Origin: Manduca sexta
Taxonomy: Eukaryota; Arthropoda; Insecta; Lepidoptera; Sphingidae
Direction of reading: 5' to 3'
DNA: 64,000 bases
NCBI RefSeq assembly: GCF_014839805.1
Contig: NC_051131.1
Location: 11,086,913-11,150,912, forward strand
Positions 1 to 11,510 of the stretch are shown here, one piece after another. The translations under genes and the position numbers were made by a program. Below the pieces are notes generated by a model. The model was not told the DNA's origin, made no database searches, and saw only the letters and a program-made list of their open reading frames with translations. Numbering within the stretch: the stretch's first letter is position 1; each line of letters opens with the position of its first letter.

Positions 1-930
1 TCTTCCCAGGGTCTCAAACTGTCTCCATACCAAATTTTATCCTAATACGTTGGGTAGTTTTTGAGTTTAACACGTTCGGGAATACCGATGCAGTGGGAGA
101 CTTTGTTTTATGATATATTTTTGTAGAACTTTTTAAGAGGAACAATCCCGTCATACATTATTGTTGCATAACTTTAACCGTTTACGCAGCGCAAGCAACA
201 GAAGCTCTCAAAACTAATAAATTGTCCCCGTTTTTGCATCATGTTTCATTACTGCTCCGCTCCTATTGGTCATAGCGTGACGATATATATAGCCTATAGC
301 ATTCCAGGAACAAAGGGCTGTCCAACACAAAAAGAATTATTCAGTTCAAACTCCTAGTTTCTGAGATTAGCCATTACTGCTCTGCTCCTATTAGTCATAG
401 CGTGATGATATATAGCCTATAGCACTTCACGAACAAAGGGCTATCCAATACAAAATGAATTTTTTAGTTCGAACCGGTAGTTCCTGAGATTAGCCATTAC
501 TGCTCTGCTCCTATTGGGTATAGCGTGATGATATATAGCCTATAGCACTCCACGAACAAAAGGCTATCCAACGCAAAAAGAATTTTTCAGTTTGGACCGG
601 TAGTTCCTGAGATTAGCCTTAGATTAGCTGCTCCGCTCCTATTGGGTATAGCGTGATGATATATAGCCTATAGCACTCCACGAACAAAGGGCTATCCAAC
701 GCAAAAAGAATTTTTCAGTTCGGACCGGTAGTTCCTGAGATTAGGCATTACTGCTCCGCTCCTATTGGGTATAGCGTGATGATATATAGCCTATAGCACT
801 CCACGAACATAGGGCTATCCAACGCAAAAAGAATTTTTCAGTTTGGACCGGTAGTTCCTGAGATTAGCGCGTTCAAACAAACAAACAAACAAACAAACAA
901 ACTCTTCAGCTTTATATAATAGTATAGATT
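1..930 (+). repeat. RTE-like retroelement tail with five tandem 123-128 bp units
   Basis: Positions 1-246 and the 3' tail (about 867-930, with the run of AAAC units at 878-902 and the ending TTTATATAATAGTATAGAT) read as the tail of a lepidopteran RTE-like or derived SINE element. Between them a unit beginning CTGCTCCGCTCC and ending GTTCCTGAGATTAG is repeated five times, starting near 252, 377, 500, 628 and 751. The units differ by scattered substitutions. It lies in intron 11 of proteinase copy A. Confidence 0.75.
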
Positions 931-939
931 AGTACGCGT

Positions 940-1085
940 AAGTGTGTCGCGTTCCGGGATCAGCCGGTGTATATGCACTTCCAACAGACCGGCATAGTTG
1001 TGTCGACTGTTGAGGGTTAATCATCTCTCGTCAGTCGACATTTTATTGAACCCCACTCCACTTACCATCAGGTACAGGGGGGTCA
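940..1085 (+). repeat. Dispersed repeat, GTAAGTGTGTCGCGTTCC family
   Basis: Shares order and wording with segments near 24176-24385, 28670-28890 and 56175-56335: GTGTCGCGTTCC, then GGCATA.TTGT, GAGGGTTAATCATC, and CCACTTACCATCAGG. Family unknown to me; non-coding. Lies in intron 11 of proteinase copy A, 55 bp from exon 11. Confidence 0.7.
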
Positions 1086-1140
1086 ATATGCCATGACCAT
1101 ACAAAGAAACACATTATATTCATAGAATATTTTGATTTAC

Positions 1141-4100
1141 CCTGTTAAGGTAGGGTCCGTACTCCGCTTCAGTGGGTAAGCCGTATTCCATCATCCACTC
1201 ATACGCTGCGTTGTCACTGCCTCCTTCACAGCCGCGTACACCAAAACTGTATGATATGAGATGCTTATACAGGGTTATGTTGACAATGCGTTAAAATGAA
1301 ACCACATGTTTGTTTTCTTAAAAAACACTTCACTGTAAGTTATTCTAACCATTGATAAGTGTAAGGTTCGAGCAAAATAAATATTGTTAAAAAGTAATCT
1401 TAATTTTGCATGCCACTAATTCACGATCAGAATTTATTGGAGCGGCAATACCACATTTTCCGTCAAAAATATATTTATACACACCATATCGCACTAAACA
1501 ATAAAATGGTTAAAAAATACAAAAACTAAAACTGGGATTTAGGCGACAGTTATTCATGGATAGTTTTCATACAATACGTAACGCATACGAAAAAATACTC
1601 TGTAAAAGTTTGAAATTTATTTTTTATAATGTAGTTACGTATGCTCACGGCTCCACACAAGCATTAAGTATTTAAAATCAAACGTAACGTTACAAGTTAA
1701 ATTGTCTTTATGTATACCTAGTTAACAGTTAAGTATATTTTTCAGAAGTTCCTTTGAACACATAATTTGTAAATCAAACACTGGATATAGTAAAATCTTT
1801 TGGGGTACTCTCAAATTCTGAGATATAAGTTACTATTTGCAATAGTAAGAAATATCTATGGTTCTAAGTGTCAAGCAATCTGCTTGCCTAATGGTTCTGG
1901 AATTAAGAAGAGCATGTTGCTACTTTACAAAAATACAGTGGTACCTACTTACATGGACTAGATTTTACACGATTTTAGACTTTCTTAACAAGAAAAATAC
2001 AATCACTTACGGCCAAGCGCAGTCAATTAGTGCCTGGTTGCTCAGGCTTAGAAGTTTCCCCCCGTTATGTTGTGCAAGAGCTCCCTCCACGGCGGCGGTG
2101 GTGCCGAATGTCCAACAGGAACCGCAATTATCCTGATCTGTTATATATTTTTACATTAAAATATATACACTCACGCTTTTACCCCCGAAGGTAGACAGAG
2201 GCGATACTAGTGCAATCACTTTTCGCTGTATGTATTTTGTTCTATGAAGATACGGGGAGAGGAAGGTGCGCTTGGGCTATTGCCATATAATAAAAATATC
2301 AGGCCTGAGTTACACTTCGTAGTGGGCATGCTCTGCAGTGGCGTGTCAACTAGATTATCGTCTCATTAGGCTATAGCCTATTACTAAATCGGGCACAAAT
2401 TAAATATTTAAAATAATTTGACACTAACACGGCAGCATACTCGTATATATGTATGTTAACGTGGTCAATTTAAAATTTTAATGTATTTCGTTATGATGAA
2501 TAAAATAAAAAAAAAACAAAGATTTATTTTAAAAATATAATATTATGTTGCATTCGTTTTGTATTACGGTGCGTTTAGATAATATCGGACTAAGGGGTAA
2601 TCCCGTTGTTTAATTACTATTATTCAATTGCGATACATTAAAAAAATTGAGACTGTTGCCTGTATAAGTAAATCTTGACGGGTTTAATCAATCTAGTAAC
2701 AGCGGGGTAACGCCGCAATCCGGCATTACCCCTAACGCACGCTACTTACTTTTAACCGCGGATACTAATCCCAATAGCCTTGCGTCGTACTCATCAGGTA
2801 GATCAGTTTCTATATTTTTAATGTCAGAATCCTTGTACGGAAAGGCAATATTGCCAGTTTTTCCTTCAGGACGTCTCAATAACCCTTTGTATCTCTTCAT
2901 CTCCTCAGGAGTGCGATCAGCGAACTGATTTACAGCAAGTTTGTAGCCAAGATTCTTGCGGTTTGTGGCTCTTATTAACCTTAGAAGATAATTTCAGTTA
3001 CTATTATACAATAGTTAATAATAATAGCATAAACAGATCTCTTTACAAGTATAGGTATCATCGTTTACGAGAAGAGTTCAGTTAATGCCACATGCATAGT
3101 TTGTTAGATTTTAATTTCGTTGTAGGTACAGTAAAATCATTGGATACATTCGTTCATCTCAGAGTAGACTCTTTTTATTATACATATCATCTACAATACT
3201 TGTTGTTTACATTTTATGGATGAATAAGAATTTACTACGATTAACAAATTGTTGATGTATATTTATATCTTCTACTACTGTGAGGGTATCCTCTTAGTAG
3301 TAGAAGATAGGAGAAAAAAGATAAAAGGTAGCAAGCGAAGCTGTATAGTATCGCTTCCCAAAATAGAAAATTCTTAAAACTTACCTCATTTTATTTTGGA
3401 ATATGTTTTTCCTCTTAGCGTGGTCAATATTATCTTTGTATACTTTATTGTGTTTGCTTTTGAACCTTGAAACATAGTGTATTGTTTTAATTATCAGAAA
3501 AAAAAATAGTTCTGATGAAGTATCTACAAGCACTTACAAAGATTACGTCAATGAACATCATTTTCAAAAATAGGAATCTAGTAAGAAATTCGGCAATTCA
3601 AAGCAATGATGATGCTGATTGGTAGTTCTAATTGCGAGGGAGTAAATCATTCACATTATAACCACAGACTATTTAGAAAGACAATAGTCGGTTAACAGAG
3701 TATATATGTAAGTATTAATTATATTGGTAACGTTACAGAAACATAAACGATGACGAGTGACATCGATGTATCACAAAGACTACTCCGGGAATAGTAGATG
3801 ATGAAAGTTAACTAGTATTATTATATGATTGTAGGTATGTATAACAAAAGAACCAACTTACGCGTTGAAAACATGATCGACGTGTTTATCGTTTTCAGGA
3901 TCGATGAACATTAAGTGTTTGGTCACCGACTCACTGTTCATCTCATGCATTGTGTATTCTTCATCGCAACCATCTATGTAATTAAACATAATATTTTACT
4001 ACCTCTTGAAATATGATAAAACATTTACGACTTCTTTAGATAAAGGCTTTCGACTTATAAGTAAAGTATATAACTCAATTAATCTTTGTATATAAATATT

Positions 4101-7100
4101 TTTGATAGATAATCAAACTATTTTTAGTGCCAAGCAATGTTGAATTGTGATTAAAAGGAAAATGTAGCCAATGAAGCGTAGATACACCACGTCTGATTCT
4201 CAGGTGATCATTTCCGACTAGAGCTTTGAATTAAAAATTTTGATAGTGTTGCTGTTAATGTCGCGATGCTTACCATCAGATAACTGAATGCTTGCTATAA
4301 AGTGATTTTGCATGTTTTAACCGTTTAAACAAGGAAAAAAAAACTTACAATCATCGGTTTCAAAAACATCTTCGTCGAAATCAATGGAGAATTCAAAGAA
4401 ATCCCAAATATCGTGTTTGCTCAAGAAACCCAACCACTCGTTGTATTCATACACTTCATATCTGAAATATTATTTGAATTTTATTTATTAATTCAATTTA
4501 TGTAAGCGTTTATTTTGTAAAAAAATTCAATATACATTTATTTCTTTCGTATTAATTTGTTTGCAACTTGATTATAAACACATTTATCAGTGTTACTTAT
4601 AACTTGTGTTAGCGTTAAGAGGTGATTAAGAATTGCTTAAATAGCTATATCCTAGTTTAAACCTTATTAAGAGCCAAGAGGGGGTTTGACTTACAGCTGA
4701 TCGAGTAAATTTGTGTTTTACCTAAGCATAGCTTTGTGAAATGTATATAAGACTGTTTGTCTTAAGTTCCTACCAGTGACTTAAATAGGTCTAAATAGTA
4801 TATAGTAAATTATTTACCTGACTGGAATCCAAACTTCTGTTTCATTGTCAAACTCTGCCCACACGGTTCTTCTAATGTCACTTCCTTCTAGTGATTCCTT
4901 TTTGAAAAATTTCCAAGTATCTTTGTCATTGACAGGATCCAGGTCTGAAAGATATATTATTAAATTCGTGTTTTTAATAATGACTTGAATAAATCTGATT
5001 GATCAGAAATTTAAAAATAGTAAAACAGAGGATTTACAATTGTTATTACTGTTTGTAATGTCTCCTCGTTCCCGTGAATATGGTATTTACAACAAATACA
5101 ATAAGAACTATAATCGCTGGCTCACTACTACACCCAGTTGCAAGCGTAGGCGCTCAGTCGATCCGCACCTTTCCATCTTAAGCTCAACTAACTGACGCCT
5201 TTCGATTGACAGATTGACGGATACCCCCCCTATACTGGTGTACGTGAAACAATGTATAGTATCTATTAAATAAATACAAATACTACACTATTGGTAGGAT
5301 TCTTTAATCGTCCGGATAACCACTACTGTACATGAGGTGTATACCCATAGTGGCCCACGAAAATGTGGTATGTTCCAGAAAAAACCTTTGTATTCTTATA
5401 GGCTGACGATGGATAGTCAGATCTCATCAATAGATACTTTGACAGATAGATGCCGCCCCACTTACCATTAGATACAGTGGAATCTCTTCCTCGTACCCGA
5501 AAAAAATATACTGTCATTTTATTAATGCATTAATAAATGAAGCGACGAACTCGTCTTTACCTCTACCAACATTATGAAAAAAAATCGTACATGAATAACA
5601 AACATTTTCGGCAAAAATCCCGTTTTTGTTTTCTGATTTTTTGTTCACTTTGTAGTTTAATCTGAATATGGCTAGTGCATGAATATATTTCTGACTGAAA
5701 ATGTGATGTTGCGATGAATTCTTTTAGAGTAGTAGTAGTGGCGTAAAATTAAAATTCGTTTTTATTGATATTTTTTTATCGATACTTACACTTTTTCGCT
5801 TTACGTCGTCGGTTCGACTATCTTATTGTATAGTATTCTTTTTACGAAAAGAAGTATGTGATTTCATTTCGAAACGTAAGTTCTTCTTAAATGACACTGC
5901 ATCAGCATTTTAATAATATGTAAGTACTTTCACGCTCATGCTGGAAGGGACTATGGTAATAATTGTAAACCTTTTAGGGTGTCTCAAAGGCTATTCTTAC
6001 CGACAAACTCGAAGTCATCTGTATCAGGCAGAATTTGTTCTAGTGATACCGACTGCCAACTGGGGTCGAGTTCCGCTGCGTTACACTTCACAACGTTAGA
6101 TGAGTTTTTCGTGAACTCAGGATGGATCTGGTTTGATAAAAGATACCTATATTAAAAATTTATAAAAAATATATATACTAAGATATGGTCTATTTTTTAT
6201 TACGTTTTTTGCGGATTTCTTATTGAATTTATTAGCTGACTAGCTTTTGCTCGCGGCTACGCCGGCGTGTAATTGATTTTGCCGCTTTTTATTTTCCCGA
6301 TATAAAATGGAGCCCATATTTTCAGTTACATCTCTAGCATCAAATAGGTGCAAATACATTCAATTCCATGCAATATTTTTTGTGTGGCGCGTGTACAAAC
6401 ATACCAACAGACATTCTAAAAAAAACTTGTTTTGGCTTCTTGTTCTAATAAAGACCCCCAGGTTTTTTTTCAATATCTATAATTTACGGACATCGGCTTA
6501 TTGCAATTTTATTATATGTAAAGAAGTGATTCATTAATGCTGGGATACACATACACTTGCAAAGCTCTACAATGAGCGCTATGTTCCTATGTATATAGTA
6601 TATTAAATTGAGTAGTTCTTATAAATAAATAAATTATACAATACTAGCTTTTGCCCGCGGTTCCGCCCGCGTGATAACGTTTTTACGGGATAAATGTTTA
6701 ACTGGAATAAATGTAGGCTATAGCATTCAAGAGTAATATATCTTCCAATTAGTGAGAGAATGTACTAAATCGGTTCAATAGTTCCAGAGTTTAGCCCCAA
6801 ATTAAGTTAAATATCAAATTAAATTAAATTACAAACTTTTCCCCTTTAATATTAGTGTAGATTAATGATTCATGTTGTGATAATACCTCATATTTATTAA
6901 AATTCGGAGAGTTTTCTTTAGTGATGGACTTTACAACACCATTGTTGTAGTCAATTCGCGACGACACATTTGTTCTCCTGTTGAAATATAAAATTTGTTG
7001 ATTCCATCTTATTAATAATGTTAATCGTAGCTAGTTATAATAATCATAAAGTTATGAATATAGAATTAGTAAAATCACGAGAGTATAGAAAAAAACACGC

Positions 7101-8561
7101 CGTTTTAGGTTTTTTTTAGTGCTTTGAATGACGAGACGAGCTTGCCGTTCGCCTGATGGTAAGCGATACGACCGCCCACAAACGATAGAAACACCATCCA
7201 ACACCTTGAATGACAAAGAATTATTTGGTATTCCACTGCGCTCGCCATCCTGAGACGTGAGATGTTAAGTATCATTATGTCCAATAGTTACACTGGCTGC
7301 AGTGTTCTTCAAACCGGAACACAACAGTGACTACACACTGCTGTTTGGCAACAGAAATAGACATTGCGGTGGTACCTACCCAGGCAGACTCTCATATATG
7401 ATAAATTATGCTAAGACTTACCAGGCTTTGTGGTTTTCAACGAGCCCTGCAGTAAGAGAGATCCGAATTGCCTCCACAGTGTATTTTTCGGGCCATGACA
7501 GTTCGGAATCGTCATTCCATATATCTTGGGCTAGGAACAGTAATATTTATATATTAAAATTTTAATGCCTACATTTTGGGGTTTTAATACCTGAGTTATA
7601 TATACACAGTTTGATCTTCACACAGATGAAAAATACTCGGAAGGTATACTCTTTGAGTGTAATAGTAAGTTTTAGTTATGAATTCAAGTGTCCATTCACA
7701 CGGACCACAACCACGTCACATCATAACGACAAAACATGGCCGTACTGTGGTTGCATTTATTAGTTTATTTAACAAAAGGCATAATACAAAACGCAATCAA
7801 TAATTAATAATATTTAAGCACTAAATTACATTAAGTCTAGATTACCTTCCTTAAACCTATGCCCTAATTGAAATTAAATTGCGGAAACGGCTCTACAACA
7901 AACAATTAACAATGATTACATCTGCTTATACTTAAGTGAGTTATATCAACAAAAAATGCATTGTGGTTGATATCGTCCACGCGATTGAATTTGGTGGGAA
8001 AATGTCATTTTCTACAATTTCCATGGGCCACCATGTGAATAGAATCATTACTTTTCATACATATTATATTATGGTAGATAACGACCATATCGCAACCACT
8101 TTACTGCCATGTTTAGTGGCTGGGTTGTGGTGTGGTTATGGTAAGTGTGAATGGATTCTTAAGCTATAGTCATCAAGTATATTAGCCCCTTACGGTATAA
8201 TATACTAAGATTAATGTGATTTAACATCACTTGTATCTATTGGAGAAGCAGTTCAGTGTCATACAGTGATTTATAATTCGTAGTTTTCAATGGTATTGAC
8301 ATAATACAGTACAGATCAATCTCATTATTCTGTTTTTAAAAAATAATTAAAAATTATACACGTCGAATTGAGAACCTCCTTTTTTTTAAGTCGGTTAAAA
8401 ATACAATACAATTTCCTTCTATGAAAACGACAAAGAAGAAACCTTTCAAAACTAGATAAAAATTAAACAATAAGTTATAGAACATTATATAAAATAGTGT
8501 AAACTATCTTACCAGAAATCGCGGCGATCAAAAACGACAGTATGTACCAAACCGGTAACAT
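1141..8561 (-). CDS. 26-29-p: 26/29-kDa proteinase-like cysteine proteinase, copy A (3' end outside window)
   Basis: Papain-family (C1A) endopeptidase precursor with the long N-terminal domain of insect 26/29-kDa proteinases; the family is secreted or lysosomal and known from hemocytes and gut. Exons on the minus strand: 8513-8561, 7422-7530, 6887-6977, 6001-6127, 4818-4944, 4349-4461, 3862-3973, 3385-3465, 2750-2979, 2011-2137, 1141-1246. They join in frame (1272 nt, 424 codons) with GT-AG boundaries. Seen: signal peptide beginning MLPVWYIL, an N-terminal domain, an I29 inhibitor-like segment (exons 8-9, with [10 protein letters not shown]), then the nucleophile in NCGSCWTFG (Cys354; Ser to Thr after Trp compared with copy B). 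Exons with the catalytic His and Asn should lie left of position 1; no match was found in 1-1140. The start is the ATG 25 nt after the predicted initiator; upstream ATGs at about 8603 precede it. No break is seen in the visible part. Confidence 0.9.
2165..2290 (-). repeat. SINE 3' fragment
   Basis: CCCCCGAAGGTAGACAGAGGCG resembles the minus-strand SINE end at 63415-63450 (CCCCGAAGGGGTATGCAGAGGCG). Diverged and truncated, inside intron 10 of proteinase copy A. Confidence 0.4.
5290..5495 (+). repeat. Diverged copy of the CCGGATA..CCACC dispersed repeat
   Basis: Contains GTCCGGATAACCAC, CATAGTGGCCCACG and CCCCACTTACCATTAG in the same order as the copy at 28670-28890, with an altered middle. Lies in intron 4 of proteinase copy A. 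The small minus-strand ORF here is only this repeat read backwards. Confidence 0.5.
6643..6865 (+). repeat. Short RTE-like element
   Basis: Head TACTAGCTTTTGCCCGCGG and tail ending TAATATTAGTGTAGATT are the two ends of a common lepidopteran RTE-derived repeat; the centre has GGCTATAGCATTCAAGAG. Lies in intron 3 of proteinase copy A. A shorter related head (TGACTAGCTTTTGCTCGCGG) starts near 6238. Confidence 0.65.
7110..7405 (+). mobile_element. Helitron-like non-autonomous element, copy 1
   Basis: Runs from TTTGAATGACGAGACGAGC to GGCAGACTCTCATATATGA, the same sequence found inverted at 14540-14845 and direct at 44170-44493. I recognise the family as a dispersed lepidopteran repeat often grouped with Helitrons, but I did not locate the diagnostic 5'-TC and 3'-CTRR ends with hairpin, so the class is tentative. 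Lies in intron 2 of proteinase copy A. Confidence 0.6.
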
Positions 8562-8585
8562 TTTTATGAAAAAGCTGACGTGCAG

Positions 8586-8690
8586 TGGGGTACTCGACAT
8601 CATTTTCGGTTTATATATCCGACATAATTAAAATAATCTCATTAATAATATCAACATTTCAGTCAACTATGATATCAATACACTTACCGA
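8586..8690 (-). promoter_or_regulatory. Core and proximal promoter of copy A
   Basis: On the minus strand TATATAA lies at 8617-8611 and CACTG, an arthropod initiator-like motif, has its A at 8586, exactly 31 bp from the first T. The leader would be 25 nt before the ATG at 8561. The block TAATTATGTCGGATATATAA and about 75 bp of upstream sequence, including an AAATGTTGATA stretch, are conserved at the same place in copy B. The transcription start is inferred. Confidence 0.75.
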
Positions 8691-8751
8691 TGTTAATCAA
8701 TTATGGTTAATGTATTAATGTGCTGTAATAACTAATTAATATTATAATACT

Positions 8752-9612
8752 ACTAGTTTTTGTCTGTTGCTCCGTCCGCGTGAAAAGGTCTCCGGGATAG
8801 AATTCAGGAGGAACATGTTTGTTTATTATTTATCACACAGAAATACAAGAATTACACAATAATAGCATCTATCAAACCACAAATGATTGTACTAGACTTA
8901 ATAAGAATTTACAACAGTATCAACACATATGTAACTATAGGTACTTAGTATAATAAATGAGTATAATATACAGAAACTATAACAATAAATTCTTAAAGAC
9001 AATGTAAATCTGTATGCTCTATTAAATACTCCAAATATACGTAAGCTTACGGCTGCCATCCGTTTGGAATTCCCCGGATTCATCCTAATTTGAGGCTTCC
9101 GTGGGCCGTACGGCAGGGGTTTTTAAAAAGTATGCGATAAATTGAAATAAATCTTAGTTAAAAATTCATTAATAATAACCCGCATTCAAGAAGGCACGGC
9201 AAAGTCGACGATTGAACGCCCCAACCGGTGCCCACGCGCGCTGCAAAAAATTTTTTTTCAGAAGTGTCCGGGGAAAAACCCAAATTTCGTCCAAATGTCC
9301 GGGATTTTTGCCGTGTTTATCCGACGTCGGCAATTTAGGTGATGGTAGCGCTAGAGTAAGCTTATTAATTGTTAACAAAAAAAGATTTCAACTGAAACTT
9401 ATGATTAGATGGTGTAATTTTCTTAATAAGTCGGTAGGCAAGTTATTAATAAGTCTGAATATAGTTAGCTGTCCTCTCCCTGTCCTGTGTGCATTGTTTG
9501 CTCTCGGTTTAATGTAGCTTTATTCTATTAGTGAAAAAAATCAAAATTGGTTTAATAATTTCTGAGATAAGCGCAATCAAACAAACATTCTTCAGCTCTA
9601 TATATTAGTATA
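8752..9612 (+). repeat. Composite RTE-like repeat upstream of copy A
   Basis: The head TACTAGTTTTTGTCTGTTGC near 8752 and the tail TTCTTCAGCTCTATATATTA near 9588-9608 belong to one RTE-like repeat. The 8.8-9.5 kb interior is longer than in compact copies, so other sequence is probably nested, including a GC-richer patch at 9180-9350. ORFs here on both strands have no recognisable domains. Confidence 0.45.
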
Positions 9613-10400
9613 GTTTACACTAGTATGGTATAATTACTAACTATATTCCATCGTTTTAGACTATTCACTAAGTGTAAACACATATTAAAAAAAGTTATTT
9701 TGTACGTCCGATTCTTATTTAAAAATAAGTTTTCACCTAAATAAATATTCTAAAATTTTAACATATTCCTCTTGTCCTCATCTTCATCTGTATTTACTTC
9801 TTTGATTTGGTATTATTAAATTAAAATTATAAATTTGTATAGATACTGAATTTAATTGCATGTTACAAATAATGAAAAGAATATTATTTTTGTGTATGTT
9901 TGGCTGACAGATAAAAATCAGCCTAAACGACATGCTCCCACATCCATCGCCATTTAATATTATATGTAGAGTTTTCTTACTTAACGTAGGTGAGCACTAA
10001 GGAAGAGTTTTTGAAAATTAATTCCTCAACTAATTTCAAAAACAACTTCGTCATTCCCGTGAATATGAATCAGTTCCCTCACTCTAAAATTGACTTTTTA
10101 AAATAAAGCCGAAGAAAAATAAAAATCTTAACCTCTCCTACCCTCTCTAAGAAAAGTATTTAATTCCTGTTTTCTGCTTTTCTGGTTGTAAAAGTTTCTA
10201 CCACAAACTTCATAATAAAAATTATGATCGGTTGAAAAGATTCCGAATTTAGTTGCAAGAGTGCGATATTTCAGTTAGAAAGATGGTTAAAAGTTTTAAC
10301 AAGGTTAGTTTATGCAGGAGAGGTCCGCTCCTGGCTGCACCTAGCCGAAACATCACTAATGCGTACATTTCAATACTTTCTCCTTCCTTTATAATTTTTC

Positions 10401-10412
10401 AATGTAAATACT
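10401..10412 (+). repeat. Left 12-bp target-site duplication of the Penelope composite
   Basis: AATGTAAATACT here is repeated exactly at 14197-14208, immediately after the end of the right pseudo-LTR. Confidence 0.85.
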
Positions 10413-10463
10413 ATTGCATTTTTAAATCACCTTAACTCCATCAATAATAAAATCCAATTCACT

Positions 10464-11234
10464 ATGGAGTTAGAACACAACAAATCTCTTGCTTTCTTGG
10501 ATGTTTTAGTCATTCGTAATCCTGATCAGACCTTAAGTCATACTGTGTATCGGAAACAGACCCATACTGATAAATATCTGAACGGTGAATCTCACCACCA
10601 TCCAAAACAGTTAGCTACCGTGGGCAAATCATTGTTTCAGAGAGCACGAGGAATCTGTGACGAGAAACACCTGGCCGCTGAGCTACAACATGTCAAGCAA
10701 GTACTGCGAGACAACAAGCTCCAAATTCCACGCCGCCGTCACAGAGACCGAGTGAAACCAGCCACAGTTGAACGTGTTCCGGTTGTACTACCATATGTGA
10801 GAGGAGTCACCGACAAGATTGGCTACATCCTGAAGCGTGCTTCAATAAAAACCTATTTCAAGCCGCCTAAGAAGATTAGTCAATTTTTACCACCTGTCAA
10901 GTGCCATATACCTCTGCAAGAACCGGGTGTATACAAGATAGACTGCAACTGTGGCCTCTCTTATATAGGACAAACAAAAAGAAATATAGGGACCCGCGTA
11001 AAAGAACATATAGCTGACGTGAAACACCGACGCTCTACGAAGTCTGCAGTCGCTGAACATTCTGAAGGAGGCTCCAATCATTATTTGCGATTAGACAAGC
11101 CACAAATCCTTGCCAAAGAACACCGATTCCTGCCTAGGATGATTCGCGAGGCTATTGAAATTAAAAACACCCAAATTTCAATAGGGAAGATGGTTGGAAG
11201 CTTGCACAAGCCTGGGATCCTGTTCTACATTTAA
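10464..11234 (+). pseudogene. Truncated Penelope RT tail plus GIY-YIG endonuclease
   Basis: 256 codons, open from an internal ATG. Begins after the YVDD motif (MELEHNKSLAFLDVL) and keeps the GIY-YIG nuclease with GVYKIDCNCGLSYIG and a downstream RVKEH. The RT catalytic core is missing because the copy is 5'-truncated, so it cannot reverse transcribe. It differs from the downstream copy by a single residue (Val for Met before KPATVER). In PLEs the GIY-YIG domain nicks the target DNA. Confidence 0.88.
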
Positions 11235-11400
11235 TTAAATCGGATCCCAAAAGACCGGCTGCCAGACCTCAAGACACTGTGAGCTCATTCTGCGTAGATC
11301 GGACCGTCAACAGATAAAATTTTAAAAAGTTGTATATTTGAAAAATGTAGGTAGATATTGTAACTTTGACTTTACGGATGAACAACACCTCAGTCCCCCC

Positions 11401-11440
11401 CGTGACCATGAAGGCTGCAAAGTCTTCGAAACGTCGGGAG
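11401..11440 (+). ncRNA. Hammerhead-ribozyme-like motif in the upstream pseudo-LTR (degenerate)
   Basis: Six complementary bases GAAGGC/GTCTTC around the loop TGCAAA form a stem II, followed by CGAAAC, a minimal stem III and GTC, as in the short-stem-III hammerheads known in PLE pseudo-LTRs. The first conserved box, CTGATGA, reads CCATGA here, so self-cleavage is doubtful. Confidence 0.45.
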
Positions 11441-11510
11441 AAAATAATAATATAAAAAAAAAAAAAAAACACGATAAAATCCGTTTAAATAGTTTTTAGT
11501 TTTTATTTCA

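Noticed and set aside
1..1080. Exons 12-14 of proteinase copy A
   Set aside because: The stretch is repeats; nothing matches the copy B exon 12-14 sequences, so they must lie outside the window.
9169..9517. Overlapping ORFs on both strands (69 and 101 codons)
   Set aside because: They lie inside a composite RTE-like repeat and have no recognised domain.
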